This document shows, piece by piece, positions 23,273 to 37,146 of a stretch of DNA of 64,000 nucleotides (the first letter of the stretch is position 1; each line of letters begins with the position of its first letter). The stretch is from Apodospora peruviana (Eukaryota; Ascomycota; Sordariomycetes; Sordariales; Lasiosphaeriaceae), in NCBI GenBank assembly GCA_033439685.1, contig JAUEDM010000004.1:3472001-3536000 (forward strand), in the 5' to 3' direction. The position numbers and the translations under genes were made by a program. A model generated the notes under the pieces. That model was not told the origin of the DNA and made no database searches. It worked only from the letters and a program-made list of their open reading frames with translations.

Positions 23273-26200
23273 TGACATGATTTCTGTTAGGTTGTAGCTT
23301 GACAAACCAAAAAAGCCGGAGAGGTATCTATATTATTTGTATGGCAGATGAATGGATGGATGGATGTGTTAATGCTGAGAAAAGGAGTTGATCTCCCACC
23401 ACCGCAAAGGAGGGAGCATCCATCCTGTTAATTACAACAAAGCATGGCATAAGCAGTATTCGGTCTATATAGGTCGCTGGCTGGCTTAGGGGAAGTATCA
23501 CCATGGGGGTTTTCTGTTCCATTCTCTTCACGCTGTATTCCGTCTTCTGGATCATTCCCTTTTTGTCATCATAGGTCCAACCTCAATCAGTCAGTGCCCG
23601 AAATAATGGAATACCCCGGGGCTCTTGCTTTTGTTCTATCGTATCGCGTTATTCCTTCACTTTATTTTGTACGTGTCAGCTGGCCATCATGCCGCAGATT
23701 GATACTGTGCAAAACTACATGATGCATTCTTCCACTCTGCCCGTCTTATATTCAGCCGACACGGATATGGTATTCATGTCTTGCTACCGAGTGGTGACGA
23801 GAACGGAAACATGTGGAGGTTAGGGACATGGTTCAATGATGGCTTTTGCCTTCGGTTGCCATGCACACAATCCCATGGTCGCTCAACTCCATGGTTTAAA
23901 ACATCCTTCCCATGCTAGGTAAGCTCCCGGGTAGATACCGAGCGAAACTATTCACAGCATTGAAGGTCGAAGTCGAGGGACGGATCGCAACAGTCAATGC
24001 CGAATGGTCAGCAAACGAGGTTCCCCATGAAACTTTCCAAGAGAGTCTGACGGGGAAGGAACTGTTATGACTGGACAAGGCCACAGCAGCTAGGCAAAAT
24101 ACGTGGCCTGGGAGGCAGGAGCGTCTCTGCCACAATTCGAAATTTCGATCTCGCAATAGCGCTTCCCCGGAAAACAGGAACAACCTGAGCCACGACGGAG
24201 TACTGTTAGCGAAGAAGCCCCCCCCCCCCCCGTGAAGTTTAAGCTGGAGATTTTTTAAGGTTGACTAACAGCGGAGTCCGACGGCTCACCGATTCCCGAG
24301 CCGCGCATCACGCTCGAAGAGGGATTGAACTTTCCTATTTGGGCCGCAACAGGTCGTCGACCTGGCTTGGGATCGCGTCAAGCTGCCCTTCCTGTTCTCG
24401 TCGACGAAGCGCACTCCAAGGTAGGTTGGCCAACCCGCTCCAAGATAGCTAAGGTGACATGACCGCTGGATAGATACCTAGGTACCTGGCCAGCTTAGAT
24501 CTCTGCATCGTCCTTTCGAGTCACATCATGATGTGAAATGAAATCTACATCTCGGGCAAGGTGGATGGATGTAGTACCTCAATTGTGGCAACCACGTCTC
24601 TCAAAAGTTGGCACCTCCCTGGCTCAGTCCACACAATCTAGTCCATCGCAACCGTAGAGACTGAACAGCGAACAAGAAACCGCGTCGCAAAACTTCCTAT
24701 CCATAACACCAAGGGCGACGATCAGTGAAAAAATGGTTCGGCAGTCCACAATTCAGTAGACACGAATGCTCCAAACAATCGATGCGGTGTCGCAAAACTT
24801 CTTCCCCATAACACTACCAAAAGGCAGCGATCATAGTGAAAAAGAAAAAAGAGGGAGGACATCAAAAATTAAGGCGCCGACGGCCCCGAAGGACAATCAA
24901 AAACAGCTAGCTCCACGATGTGCAATGCAGGCTAACCGCTGTGCTGCAGAGGAATCTTGAGCTCCCTGCAGCCCGCCTAGGTAAGTATGAAGAAAAGAAA
25001 AGAAGAAGGAGAGGAATTTGGGAGTGAAAGACGTTCTTAAATAGGCGATGGGAGTGGTCTATGCACGATGTGCCAAATTTCTTTTGGGTCCACCGCCTTC
25101 CTGGCCCGTGCTTTACCCTGCCTCAGGCTGCCTGGAGGAGTGGAGCGCCAGCTGGTGGGTATCCGTGCCTTGGAGCAGGATGGTCACGTCACTGCGTTGT
25201 CTTCAGGCTAAGGAAGGTATCGGTGTTCACAAGTGGACTCGTGACATTCCCCATATCAAGAGAGCGACCATGCAAGCAAGCATCCTGAAAGCCACGAGAA
25301 TCTATTATATGGCTGACGATTAACCATATCCATCCATACCTCCCTCCTACCCGTCCATCTAAAAAGCAAGGGAGAAAATAGTAATTCGGTACCAGTGTAA
25401 ACCTCCCGCTGCTCCTTCCCGTAGACTGAAAGACATCCAGGCCCAAGGTAGAACAGCCCTCCACCGTATATACCACCCCATGGTCGTGTTGGGAGAAACA
25501 AAGAACTCGTCGGGATTGGAATCATCATCACATTCACACCTCACACCACCAACCAAACTGAATACTGAACGGAACAAGTGACTGTATTCATAACCCGCTC
25601 ATTTATCATGTATGTCATACCCTGTCTCTCAACCTGTCTCTTGACCTCTCTCTCGACCTCTGTCTCGACATGGGGCTGGCGTGAGCTGTCGTCTTCTTCT
25701 GCACCGTGACTGACGCACGCCATCAAATCGTCATCATCATGATCATCTACCTCCTCATCATTCCATCCTCCGTCCAGCCCAGTAAGTACCAGTGCATACG
25801 TACTCCTAACATTATTCCACCAAGGGTGTCAGTCAGTCAGTCCGTTCGTTCTTTCATGTGCTCGTTCCCCATTGCTCCCCAGACCATCAGTAAGCATTCC
25901 CACCCCCGTTTGTTCGTCAATAAAACTCGGCCATCCAAACCAAAGGATCAACAAAAGTTAAGAACTAAAAGAGAAGAGAGGTTTCTCAAAGGAAGAAAAG
26001 AAGCTGAAGAAAAGAAAAGAAAAAAGCAAGACTATTCGACATCTCGAAAGACATGACCGGTAGCCATGAGCCAGCTGTAATGCCCACTCACTCGGTCCCT
26101 GGGTCGTTATCTGGCTCAAAAAGAACTCGCTTCCTCTTTGGCTCCCCTTGAAGAAAAGAAGGCGAAGGCCAGTGGCCGTGATGTGATGTAGGCCGAGCCA

Positions 26201-26825
26201 AGTGATGGTCGCTGTGGTTCGTCGCTGCTGGTCGTCTCGACAGGTAGATACCTGTTCCTGTCTTTCCGAATTCGGTTCTGTTTTGCCAGTGCCCACAAGT
26301 CCACCTCTCTCTTCCCACAAAAAGAAAGTAGGTAGCCGACACCAACCCAACACTGGCGACGACCATAGTCCGATAAACATGAGATGAGCAGCAGATGGAC
26401 CTTTGAATCGCATTTACAGGTATGTAATTAAACCCAACGAAAGGAGGAGGTCCACTGCCAGCATGCCGTACGATGATCGACAAATGACACGCGCCCGCCC
26501 GCAACGAGCTAAAAATGGACAGTACATCAAAACATCTTCGCAACAGGGTATTTCTTTAAAACTCGTTTCGCTAATCCAGCAGCCCGCGCAATAGCTGGGT
26601 AGACAAAGGGTATCTGATTTCGTGCGTGTGTTTTGAGATAATGCTGCAAAAGAAGCCAACCTTTTCTGAAGCGCCACCGGAAATCGACCCGCACGAAACG
26701 TCTTGAATGTGCAAAACAAATGGGAGGCATGGGCTCATCAGAGGCGGCGTGGTATAAAGAAACTGGGCTAAAAAGAGCCTCCAAAAATGTAGATGTCGTG
26801 AACCGCTACTAAAGACAGTGTGAAT
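23273..26825. other. Gene-poor region, 3.55 kb
   Basis: No open frame has a recognisable motif. It contains a C-run at about 24220-24231, an ACCTAGGTACCT motif near 24477, an imperfect direct repeat at 24682-24848 and repeated CCTGTCTC/CCTCTCTC units at about 25620-25672. The right end is 3' flank of BEM1. Confidence 0.5.
24678..24848. repeat. Imperfect direct repeat, two copies of ~55 bp
   Basis: Copy 1 begins at GTCGCAAAACTTCCTATCC (about 24683) and ends at CAGTGAAAAA. Copy 2 begins at GTCGCAAAACTTCTTCCCC (about 24787) and ends at TAGTGAAAAA. Both contain CATAACAC and GCGA/CGATCA in the same order. The spacing is about 104 bp. The origin is unknown. Confidence 0.7.
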
Positions 26826-28855
26826 TTACTCGACGTAAATCAATAGCTTCTCGTTCCGTTGCAGTGCCGAGTCGAGATCGTTATTGTCCCTCAAGGACAT
26901 CTTCTCGCCCGTCGGCTCGTCCTTGAAAAACAGCTGGACTCCACCTTGTGGGATCTTGAGCCTCTCCAAAATTCTGTCCTCAAGCCCCTCGAACGAGATG
27001 TCTGACGGAACCTTGATGGCGATGATGTCGCCGTTGAAGCTCAGCTTCACCTTCATCTGCGCTCCGGCTTGCTGTATAGCTGGGGACAAGGAGGTTTGCG
27101 AAGGCTGTGAGAGTGATGAAGCTTGGCGGGTCATGGGTGGTTGTCCTCCAGCCCGGGTCGGCGCAGAAAGTCCGCCTGAGTAGCCGTTGCCGGCACCATT
27201 CAGGTTCTGCCTCGACGATTGGCGCGATGCTCCATCGGCCGGCGAGTCTGTCGAAGACGGCTGGGAACCACCGGAGAGGCGGTACTCCTCACCAACACCA
27301 TTCGGGTCAATCTCGTAGTCGCCCTCTCTGGGGGCGAAAAACTGCTTGACCAGATTGCACTTTGAGATCTTGTCAGGTTGTGCGAGCAGGTTCTTGACAT
27401 AGGCGTCCAAATTGTGCAGGCGACCTTCTGTGATAGCATCGGTCACGTAGTTAACTGGGCCGGGCATGTAGGGAAGCGTACGCTTCTTGCCTTCCACATT
27501 TCCAGCCTCGACTGGAAACTCGGTCAAGAGAGCAATCTGGAAGTCGTAGAAATCCTCATAATATCTTGAAAGCTCCCATGCTCGACCGTCTTCCAGAACG
27601 GCCTCGATGACGAACCAGTACTTCTCCTCGGCAAAGCAGTACCTCGGTATCCGGGCTGATATTGGTGCAAATAGCTGTTGTGGGCTCGACTTGGCTTCAT
27701 ATGGGTTTTGCTGGATAGTGTTGCGCTGGCTCGCAAACTGCTGTTGCTGCTGTGGTTGCTGTTGTGGCTGCTGCTATAATTGCAAAACGTCAGACATCTC
27801 TGGCTGTCACGGACGTGGAGCATGATGAAAGCTTACCATTGTAGCGCCATTTGACTGACTCATCCGGGCATTCCCTTGCTGTATGCTCATCCGCTCCATG
27901 CCCTGCTCGAGTGATTGCTGCTGCGGCGCACCACCAACCTCGAATTTGCCAAGAGTGATGCTAGAATTCTTGTAATCCGCCGCCATCTTTTTCCATTCCT
28001 CGACCCGAGGAATGCCAGCCCTCCGAACAGCATCCTGGGGGTTTGCGACCGGCGTATTGCTTGCCATATCTCGAATTTCAACAAAGGACACCGGAATCAG
28101 GCCGGGTCCGCCAAGCCTCCCAATGGGCTTGGCTACAAACCACTCGGGGTTGGACTGGGCGATGACGATAATAGCCTCACCCGCCTTGGCCTCTAGCTCA
28201 TCCGCGCGCTCGGCCTGGAAATCGTACATAACGACGCCATAGACCATAGCGCCAGACTTGCTACCCGTCTTGGAGCTGCGTTGACTTGCAGCCATGGTGG
28301 AACCGTCGCCGTAGCCGGAGTCGTGGTCGGGACTTTTTGTCGCCACGGAAATGGACCGGGGGGCTTCTGGCTGGGACTGGTTGGACTGACCGCTGTCGCG
28401 TTCCGTGCGGCCTAGCGACTGGAAGAATGCGACTGGGACAAGACCACGGGCGTCGGGTAGGGCGGGGTTGCAGGCCTCGTACCAGTCTTGGTCGGTTTCG
28501 CGGCCGATAACATGAAAGAAATCGCCACGCGAAAAGCTCAATTCCTGCGCTGTTTGGGCTTCGTAGTCGTACAGTGCTCTAATGACCTATCGGGGTAACG
28601 ACCGTTAGCATGGCGCCAGTATAGTGATGGTCATGGTGGCTGCGACGAGGCAGACACGGACTGGCCACGAGCCGGGCTAAAGCCTCACCAGGCAGAGTTG
28701 GGAGAGATGGCTTATAAAGGAGGAAATGGTTCGAAAACACGTACTTTTTTGGGGGGGACAATTGCAACCGCGGATTTTGGGGCGATGTTGATATGCGGTT
28801 TATTCTCCTTCTCACCCTTGATTGACCTTCGTAAAGCCTTGAGTGCGCGCATCAT
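26826..28855 (-). CDS. bem1: Cell-polarity scaffold protein Bem1/Scd2
   Basis: Three exons, 28855-28745, 28586-27837 and 27773-26826, all phase 0, 602 aa. Bem1 links active Cdc42, its GEF Cdc24 and PAK kinases at sites of polarised growth and cell fusion. Seen: exon 1 with a basic start (MMRALKALRRSIKGEKENKP); SH3-1 at about 38-97 (ALYDYEAQTAQELSFSRGD); SH3-2 at about 151-210 (YDFQAERADELEAKAGE, ending GLIPVSFVEI); a PX domain from about 328 (RIPRYCFAEEKYWFVIEAV, with RTLPYMPGP); and a C-terminal PB1 domain at about 525-602, with KVKLSFNGD and an OPCA-like acidic loop (DNNDLDSA). The Gln-rich linker spans the second intron junction. Length and domain order are normal. Confidence 0.95.
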
Positions 28856-31800
28856 GGTTAGCAACCAGGAAGAGTTTAGAGGCCAGTACGCGGTATTTTG
28901 ATCTGAGCTGGGCAGCGGTGGTGATGCGATGCTTGGAGCTGCAACTTGAGTGGAGAGAAGAGGTCCAGAAAGGAAACAAGCAGCCAGAACATGGGACGAA
29001 AAATTGCCAACACTTGTCTGCACCCATAGACGGGACAACGACGGGAGCACCAAGTACGCAAACTATGAAGGCACGATGGGAATAGGTGCAGACCGTACGA
29101 GAAGGTGAGGAGGAGCGGGTGGCAGGTGGCAGTTGGTAGGTCCACGGGAATGACGTACCTTCATCGTGACCAGTGGGCGTCCGCTCAGACGGATACAAGC
29201 TTCGATATTGCAAGCGCGAGATCTTTCAGGAAGGACGGCGATGCAGAATCGTCCTCGCGCGCGCAAAAGGCTAGGCTGGGGTTACGCCGATTCAATGGTG
29301 GACGGCGTCGGCTTCGGGTTGGCTCTGGATCAGTGCGACGGAACGCGTGGGAGACGCCGTATCGATAGACTTCCAGCTGGACTGAGAACGGCGGCGACGA
29401 TCCAGAAGGCGCTTTATTAGTTTGACGGGCCGAGGGCGTTGAGAAACTGTGTCAAACTCGTGGCTGCTCGTACCAGCAGCGCCTTTTTAAGTTGCAACGG
29501 CTGATGGTCGACCGTTGCGCACGCGATCAAGTTTGGGTAGTGGTGATTCTCTGTGGTCCGGTCCTCGTCTGACGGATGCCTTGGAGGCTGTTAGGCTGGC
29601 CCCAATTTCTCCTCTTTTCACCCCTCGTCCTTTGTTTAACCTCGTTTTAAAGTTGTTGAAGCCTGCCCGATCTCTTTGTTCATCCACAGTGCTCCGACTC
29701 AGACCTAATCCTTGTCGCGGGAGTCGTCGCCGTGTTTGCTGGAAGTGAGGAAGTGAAGTGTCGCAAGGTCGACTTCTCAACTGATGCGAAATGTGGGCGG
29801 TAGGTGCAGTGGCGGGGGAGCGGGAGGCAAGCAAGAACGGCGATCTGGGCACCGAGTGCTATTAAAGGGGGAAGAGGGAGCCGGGCGCAGATACTAGATA
29901 CCTGCCTGGGCGGGCAAGGCGGGCAGGCGGGGGAGGGGAGTAGCGGCCGAGTCAACGGGTGGGTGTGGTCACTGCGGTCTGTGGCCCGGGACTGGTCGAT
30001 TGTGGATGGAAAATGTTGGAAATGGAAAGCCACAGCACTAACGGTGGATCCGCTAGCTTTGGAGGGCACTGAGGGGTCTGGCAGCAACTTTCTGAGCATC
30101 ATTGACAGCCCCGCAAGGCCCTGGCAAGGATTTGCAAGCTTGGGCTGGGTGGACACCTAGGGCACTTCTGCGGGCGGGATAAATTCAACGGGTGCCAATG
30201 GAAGTCTTCTTTTCGGCTTGGCTTCCTACCTCCCTACCTGCCTTACCTATCACGGGCTGGGCTCTGGCCAACGATACCGGCGTAGGTACTGTGTGGTATG
30301 CAGACACGCAGGTGTTCAGCTGTTCATGGAATACTCAATGGACTGGTTGAAATGTTCCAATATTTATTTACGTTGTTGCTAACATTCGCTCCAAATCAGA
30401 CGACCTGTGACGAAAGCCCAGCTCCGACGGACGGGAACGTCCCAGTCCTGATCCGTGAGAATTGGACAGTAAGCGAATATTCGCGTCGGCATCGGCAGCT
30501 ACAGTAGCACCACGAGCATGGAGGTTCCTGCTCGGCTGGTTCGGCGATGTACAGTCGCTATGTACGTCGTTCGAGGTGTTGCGATGATGCAGCAACAGAA
30601 TGCGAGGGTGCATCACATCATGCAGCGAAAGACAGGCCGCATTACCGCATTTCCCGTGGGCTCTGAGGCTCTCTGATCTAGTGTTTCTAGCCAGATGGGA
30701 ATTTTCATGACGCGCAACGCAAGCTGACAAACGTACTTGAAAGGCACCAACAGCCCAGTCGCACTTGAGTCTTGACTCCCGCACCGATAGCCCGATGTTG
30801 TTGGACAGCTTTGACAGCTAGACAGACTCCATGCTTTGACAGACCGCCACCAGCAAGGAACTTCCATGTCACTAAAAATCGGCAGCGTGGTCAGGGGCTC
30901 ATCGGCGGCTTCGGATGACACTTCGCTCCACAACTCTAGCTCGTTGGTGCACCACCGGCTTTTGGTCTTTTTCATGATGACTCCTCTTGGAGATCTGGCC
31001 ATCTACGAGATCCATCCGGTAACACATCAAGAGCCTCTCGGTTTCTACTTGGCAGACAACTGAGGTCATCGGCTTCTATATATGAAGATGGCGTTTGTTT
31101 CAACAGTCTTGGATCGGGTCCAGCGAATTGGTGAGCAAAGGCAGATTCGCGGCACGGCAGCCTGGTTTCGACCTTGCCACTCTCTCAGACTTTGGAGAAG
31201 AAGTGCTGTGGTGTCACAGCTCAGCTTGTTCTCCTTGGGCGAGCCACAAAATCCAATGATAGCGATGAATCGATGAACAAAGCATTTTTGAAAAGAAAAA
31301 GTTTCAGAGACTTGGAGGCAACCAGCCAACCACGCCGATCGACACAGGAACCTGAATTGTTGCATTCGTGCCTTTGCTGCCCCATCCGCTGGTAGGATTG
31401 GGCTCGCTATCGATAGCCTCTCGTCCCCAATTCTTTCAATGGCTCATCAGCAAGCACTGACTGGCATGGGCATTGTTTTTCAGAGCCATTCCTGTTCTGT
31501 TTGTTCCGTACAGCTTTGGGGCGAGGAACGACAGTCAGTTCGACGGCCTGAGAGTTGATAGGAAGGCCCGACTTGAGAGGGGATCAGTCCCTTGCATGGA
31601 TGCATTTTTTTACGGATTTCCCCTCGAGACATGCACATGCAATTCTCAGCGGGGCTCCGTACCCTCTCTTCTCCTCATTTTCCCGAGACTCACACCCGGA
31701 CCGAGTCCGGCATCACATATGGCTGTTAGGTCTCTCAGTCTGAATGGATGGGTACCTTCGTCGTCGTCAGTCCATACGGTCCCAAAATGTCGTTGGAACC

Positions 31801-34743
31801 TGCATGTTCATCGCATATCCAGTCTTCCTATTGCCTAGTCGATGTGCCAAGAGGGGTATCCAGACCCCTAGTTCTTGCAGGTTATATCCCAGATCCTCTA
31901 TTACAGGGGTGACGATCGGGTCTGGCGCGGATCTCTGCGATAGTGCACACTCTTATTTTAAGCATCCACGGCATTTATGCTGGCCGGCCGGCTTCGCTGG
32001 CCAGCCCATGACGCAGGTACCTTATTCTTCTCGAACGACGATGATCCCTGTGTAAGCATGTCACGGCGGACGGCAGCAGCCACTTTCCCGCACTTTCCAT
32101 TTGATCATGCACATAGGTACGCAGCCCAGCGCGGATGCTGAGAGGCGCCAGGCTTGGTCTGTCGGATGCCTACGAAAAAAACTGCTTTGATGGTGAACGG
32201 GATGCCAATCAAGTTGAGAAAGAGCCGCTTCGTCGACAGGGCTACGCGCTGTCTTATCGCTGCTGGCGCGCGCATGGTCTTGGCCGCCCATTTGCTGGAC
32301 ATGGTCCATTGGCGTCAAGACAAAGACAAAGACACTTTCCACAAAGCTCAACCCCAGAAGGAACACACATTTAATCACCTATCGACGTTCCCTCGGGTAG
32401 GCCAACTTATCGTCGCTGATCTGAGAGGCACGGCGGCCAACGGGTTGCATGTGCACAAGTCCAGTCAGCCCCGCGATGATGAACAACCCCCTTGAAAGAC
32501 ATCCCGCAGCGGCAGCTCATTAAGATCCTGGACGCAGCCAGTGTTTCGGGTCGTTCATCCGCGCCGGAGCGACTTCCTACCTACACTACCTTTCACTTAG
32601 TCAAGCACCACTAAACAATTCCACACCCCACCGTTCACCCTTTCCATCTCCTTACCCCCTCAAAAAAGCATCTCTTGCGATGAACGGGCACGGTGGATTG
32701 TAGTAGGGTACCAATTTATTCAGAATCTATCTATCCGTCAGCTTGTTCAGTGCAACGGCAGGCCAAATGCTGGCTGATGTTCTGGTCAGCGCTGCCATCA
32801 ATGAAGGACTGGGACGTAGCAAGATCTGAAAGAACCCTTGCTTAATCCCCGCAATCTCTTGCTCTGCCCGGTAATGATTTATCGTCAGGGGTAGGCTAAC
32901 TTGTTCCCAAAAGCTTCCAGAAGGGAAAAGGGGGGGTGGAACCGCACAGACCATCCCTCCCAAACAACCCTTCCTCCCACTCGGGAGTTAAAAAAGTAAT
33001 TCCAAATTTCTCTCGACAAGTTCAATGCCTCTTTGCGATCTACGGCTGGGTACGTGGTGTGCTCGGATCCAGGCCGTCCCGATCGGCCGCCAAAGCGTTC
33101 TCAGCAACTTTGAAACTCCAGAACATGGGGATGGGGTGTTTGGTCTGAAACGGCCCACACACAACGAACTTCCTTTTTGCTTTGGTTTTTACATGTTGTT
33201 CGGATGGATGACGATTGTCTGCTACAGAGTACCCTGCCAATCGAGGAAGCAGGCAAGTCCCTTGGACTGACCCGGTTTATATCCATCATCGTCATCTCTC
33301 TCGTCATGTGGGGTTAGACGGCTAGACTACAGCGGACAGTCTTTCTCTCATGCTTCGGCTTAACTGTTGTTGTAATAGATTGACTTGACTACCTCAAATC
33401 GCAAGTACGCTATTGGATATACAGTTGCCGTTCTTTAAAGAGAGCCGTCGTCTTGAGAGAGAGAGAGAGAGAGAGATGGAAATTATATTGCAAACAAAAC
33501 TTCGGGTTTGTTGGCCATCTCTTGTTGCTTCTCGCGGCTTCGTCCCATTAATATTGATGTTTCTCCGGATTGCTCAAGGTACTGCAATTGTATCTTTCTG
33601 CTCAGGACGACGGGTTAGCCAGCTTCATTTGATTCGGCGGTCTTACTACCCATGTGGCATAACTTCAGGCATCATAGTCAACGTCATGATGGCAGCGTAG
33701 GATGTCATGGCTCACCACGGGCTGTGATGTTAGAAGACCACATGAACTCATACGAGTGCATCAACGTCACAAAACTGGGATGTCTTGTTAACATCACGCC
33801 CGCTTCAAGATTGTTTAGAGTCTCGAAGTTAAACAAGGGAATCACAATCGACGACAAAAGCACATCAAAGGATCAAGTTCAACACTAGGTATATGAACAA
33901 TAGACAAACACCTTTTTAAATCTGCTGTCGTGTCAATAAGGCCACCAAATAACCTCCGACCGCACCGCAAATCCAGTCGTATGTGCAACCCCAGCTGCCC
34001 ATTTCCCATGAATGCATGCATGCATACCTGCCGTTGGTATCATTAAACGCCTGCATTACGAGAAGCAAAGAAAAGAAAAAGCAACCACCGCCGAGTCTTC
34101 ATCTCATCCATTTTCTACACCAGCTTAACCAATTCCATACTTCTTCTCTTCCCCAGACCAACCATATTCCGCCTCCCCCAGAGTCAGAAATGACTGCGAG
34201 AGAGATGCGTGGCGATTAGCGAGAAGGTACTAGTTTAGCTTGGTTTCCGTGGAGAAAATCTTAAATCGCTGAAGTCTAATAAGTGGTAAAAGAAAATCGA
34301 AGGTGAGAACATCGGCTATTAGGAGTTCGAGTAGGATATGCCGAGGACGTAGGCCCAAAGATGGGGTGGTCGATGGACATAACTTTTTTGTTGTCGAGCT
34401 GCTGAGTTCTCCAAGACTTCGCGAGTTGTGTGACATTGGCACGCAAGGTGAACTTGCACAGTACCACGTCGCCCAAAAACAGAGAGCAAAAACAAAGAGA
34501 ACAAATTGCGAATAACTGATGTTGTCGAGATGCCAGATATGTGACGATTGTACGCAGAGGGAGTGACGATACAACAGATAAGGACAAAAAGCCCCAATCC
34601 GTCCACATGAAACTCCCGGTGTCGAGACACGAAGAAGGCAATACGATAAACAAAGCCGAACGCCGCCGCCGGTACCGCCGCTATGCCGCCGAGCCATGAT
34701 GGAAACGAGATTTTGATAGGAAATAAATTCGGGACCAAAGAGC
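28856..34743. other. Gene-poor region, 5.9 kb
   Basis: The longest gene-free stretch. The first ~1.3 kb is probably BEM1 leader and promoter. Short open frames lack domains, codon bias or splice partners. It contains a (GA)n run at 33455-33476 and ATGCATGCATGC at about 34014-34025. The last ~500 bp is the THP3 3' region. No RNA gene was recognised. Confidence 0.5.
33455..33476. repeat. (GA)n microsatellite
   Basis: Eleven uninterrupted GA units within a gene-free region. Confidence 0.9.
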
Positions 34744-36539
34744 TCAGATCTGGCCCTTGATGTCAATGCGGCCGAAAGCGGCGGCCCGGGCGGCTTCGAA
34801 CGGTCTACAAGCTTCGCGGGTCTTGACGATGACGTCGCCGTCGTCCTTCTCGACGAGCACCTCTCTACCAGCATGGTCGAGGATAAACTGGGCAGCCTCG
34901 GAATCCGACTCAAAATAAAGCTCTTCCGTGACGAAGCGCAACGGCACACTAGGAAGGTATCTGGAAGGACAGTCAGCAAGCCTTGTTCAGCAGAGGGCGA
35001 ATATGGGAGATGAACTTACGCCTTGCATATGTTGCACAGCGCAGCGAGACGCTCACGAACGACAAACATATCCATCAAATAAGCACCCATCTTAGGGGTG
35101 TCGTTGTAGAGGCGGAAAAAGCGATGATAGTTGCCCAAGGCCAAGGCCGAGCGCACGTCCAGGGCGTGTTTGATGGCCGCATCCTTCTTTTCTGCTGGGG
35201 TTAGATCCGCCAGGACGTCGTTCAACGCCGTGCGGTTGGCCGAGTAGATGAAATACAAAATACGATATGCCTTGAACTCGGTTTCCCTGCCCTTCAGGCC
35301 CCGCTGGTAGAGAGCCTTCAGCTGGGTCTGGCACTGATTATACTCACCGATGTCTCCCTTCTCCAGCGCAATGCGGGCGTGAATCTCGTAGACTTCTACG
35401 GTAAACTCGTTCCGGATGAGCTGCACTGTCAAGTCTTGACGTATCGACTTGAACTGATCACACGCGTAATTATAGTTCTGCTCCGACTTCCACTTGCGCT
35501 TAACATGCTCGAGAGCCTGGCGCAGAACTGGCTCTGGTCGCACTTTTGATGGAATGGGGGGGGCGGTTAGACGGAGATAGCGCTTCTCCAGGTCCTGGCA
35601 GGTGCCGACTACTGGTCCGGTGCTTGGAGGCGGGCTCGGCGAGCGGTAGGTCGACTTGTAGCCGCCGTCAAAGCGCTTCTGTCGCTTCTCCAACTGTTTC
35701 TGGAACTTACTCTTGGCCGATGTGGTAGCTGGTGCTGCCGGCTCCTGGGCAGATTGCTGTTGTTGGCCGCGATCTGAGGTGAAGCTGACGCGGTCCTCAA
35801 GGCGACCACCGCCGTTTCCGGCACGCCACGGTGCAGATTCCGAGAGATCCGATGACTTTCGCTTCTTGGAGCCGGAATTCGCGTACGGAGGAGAATAGGC
35901 CACAGGACGGGTCGGGCTCATGTTGTCCGGGATGTGCAGCTGTCGCATCTCCTGTGGGAGCTTTCTACTCCTCTCGCGCTCTTCTCTGATCATCTCCTGG
36001 GGCAGAGACATAGTCGACCAATCGACTGAAAACATAAGGTCCTTAATATTAGCTTGAGTGATGGTCTCTTTCAACTTGGCCTCCATCTCTTCCCGGGTCA
36101 CCGTGGGATCCATATTCGCAGGGAGGAACGAGCGCTGGACATAGTGGCGGACCGAAATGGGCCAATCGACCTTCTTCTTGGGAGGCTCCATCTCCTGCGC
36201 TGGGGCAGGGGCAGGATTCATAGTCGCCGGTGGTGGATTAGTGTAAGAGGCAGTTGGGGTGATTGAATGAGGAGGATAGAGGCCGAACGCATAAGGGGGG
36301 GACGGTTGTGAGGTTGTAGGATACGGTTGGCCAAAGGTTTGGCGAACCTGGACTGGGGTATATGCAGGAGCTGGAAGCAGAAAAAGTTAGCGGAGGTCAA
36401 GGAAAGTGAACGAATTTAGTCGCAACGTGGAGGAGTGCAGGCGGCATTGTTGATCGGACGGCTACATACCTGGGTAAGGAGCTGCCATGGTGTTCGAGGT
36501 ACCCGGAGGTGGCGGGACGGGCTGCCAGGTTGGTCCCAT
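34744..36539 (-). CDS. THP3: SAC3/GANP-domain protein, Thp3/LENG8 family
   Basis: Three exons, 36539-36470, 36370-35020 and 34960-34744, give 545 aa. The start ATG lies in a strong context (CCACCATGG). Thp3 works with Csn12 in transcription elongation and mRNA maturation in yeast; LENG8 is the human counterpart. Seen: a Pro/Tyr/Gln-rich N-terminus (WQPVPPPPGTSN), a DWP-SVRHYVQRSFL segment, a basic region (KKRKSSD, QKQLEKRQKRFDGG), then the conserved KRYLRLTAPPIPSKVRPE and a SAC3/GANP helical domain (YNYACDQFKSIRQDLTVQLI, VYEIHARIALEKGDIGEYNQ). The last exon completes a winged-helix/PCI-like end (LRFVTEELYFES). Introns have GTATGT and GTAAGT donors. Divergent from VPS36. Confidence 0.92.
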
Positions 36540-37146
36540 GGTGGACGCGTTCAACAGATTGTGGTTGGAAGGGATCGAGACCAGTTTGTTTGCGGGATTT
36601 GGTGGCAGGGGTGGTGAACAAAAAGGGGACAGAAGAGGGGAGTGCTAGGTTATAGTGAGGTTAATAAAGTGATTGCACGCGATGGATTCTTGTCTTCGCG
36701 TTGTTGATGGAAGTATGGCCTCGAGGGGGCGTGTGTCGAGTTGATGAGGGCCTGGAGGTAGTGGGCGGTGAATGGGTTGAAAGAAAAGGGTGGCGGAGCC
36801 AGTTCAGGTGAAGAAAGCCATGGAAAAGTGGAGATACCCGGTACCGTGAATAACCCCAAGGTACGGAATACATTTGACTGCTCTGATCCTCGGTTAAGGA
36901 CATATTGTGCATACCTAGTTTGCAATATCCGTACATGTATAAGCGCTGTTGGGGCCCGTTGAACTTGGACTTTTTGGCCCCCAAGCCCTCCCAGCCCCGC
37001 GTTCCCTCCTCTGCTGCGCTAGGTTACGTCAACGCCGCCTCCCGAACAGATACCTCGTGCCTCCGACTTGAAGAGACCGAAACAAAACAAAAACAATACT
37101 GCTTTTACTCCTCTGCTTGCCGGGACAGCACCCCCAACTATGACGA
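36540..37146. promoter_or_regulatory. Shared divergent promoter, THP3 / VPS36
   Basis: 607 bp between divergent starts. No TATA box stands out on either side. Confidence 0.45.

Noticed and set aside
23330..23380. ATGGATGGATGGATG microsatellite
   Set aside because: Only about three and a half units; too short to matter.
24219..24232. C12 run considered as an assembly gap or error mark
   Set aside because: Similar G/C runs occur at 45085 and 61297 in otherwise normal sequence, so they look like genuine homopolymers.
29680..30160. Open frames on both strands upstream of BEM1
   Set aside because: They overlap each other antiparallel, lack motifs and lie in the likely BEM1 leader and promoter region.
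31473..32495. Several 100-120-codon frames in the 30-34 kb desert
   Set aside because: No recognisable family, no consistent codon pattern and both strands equally open.
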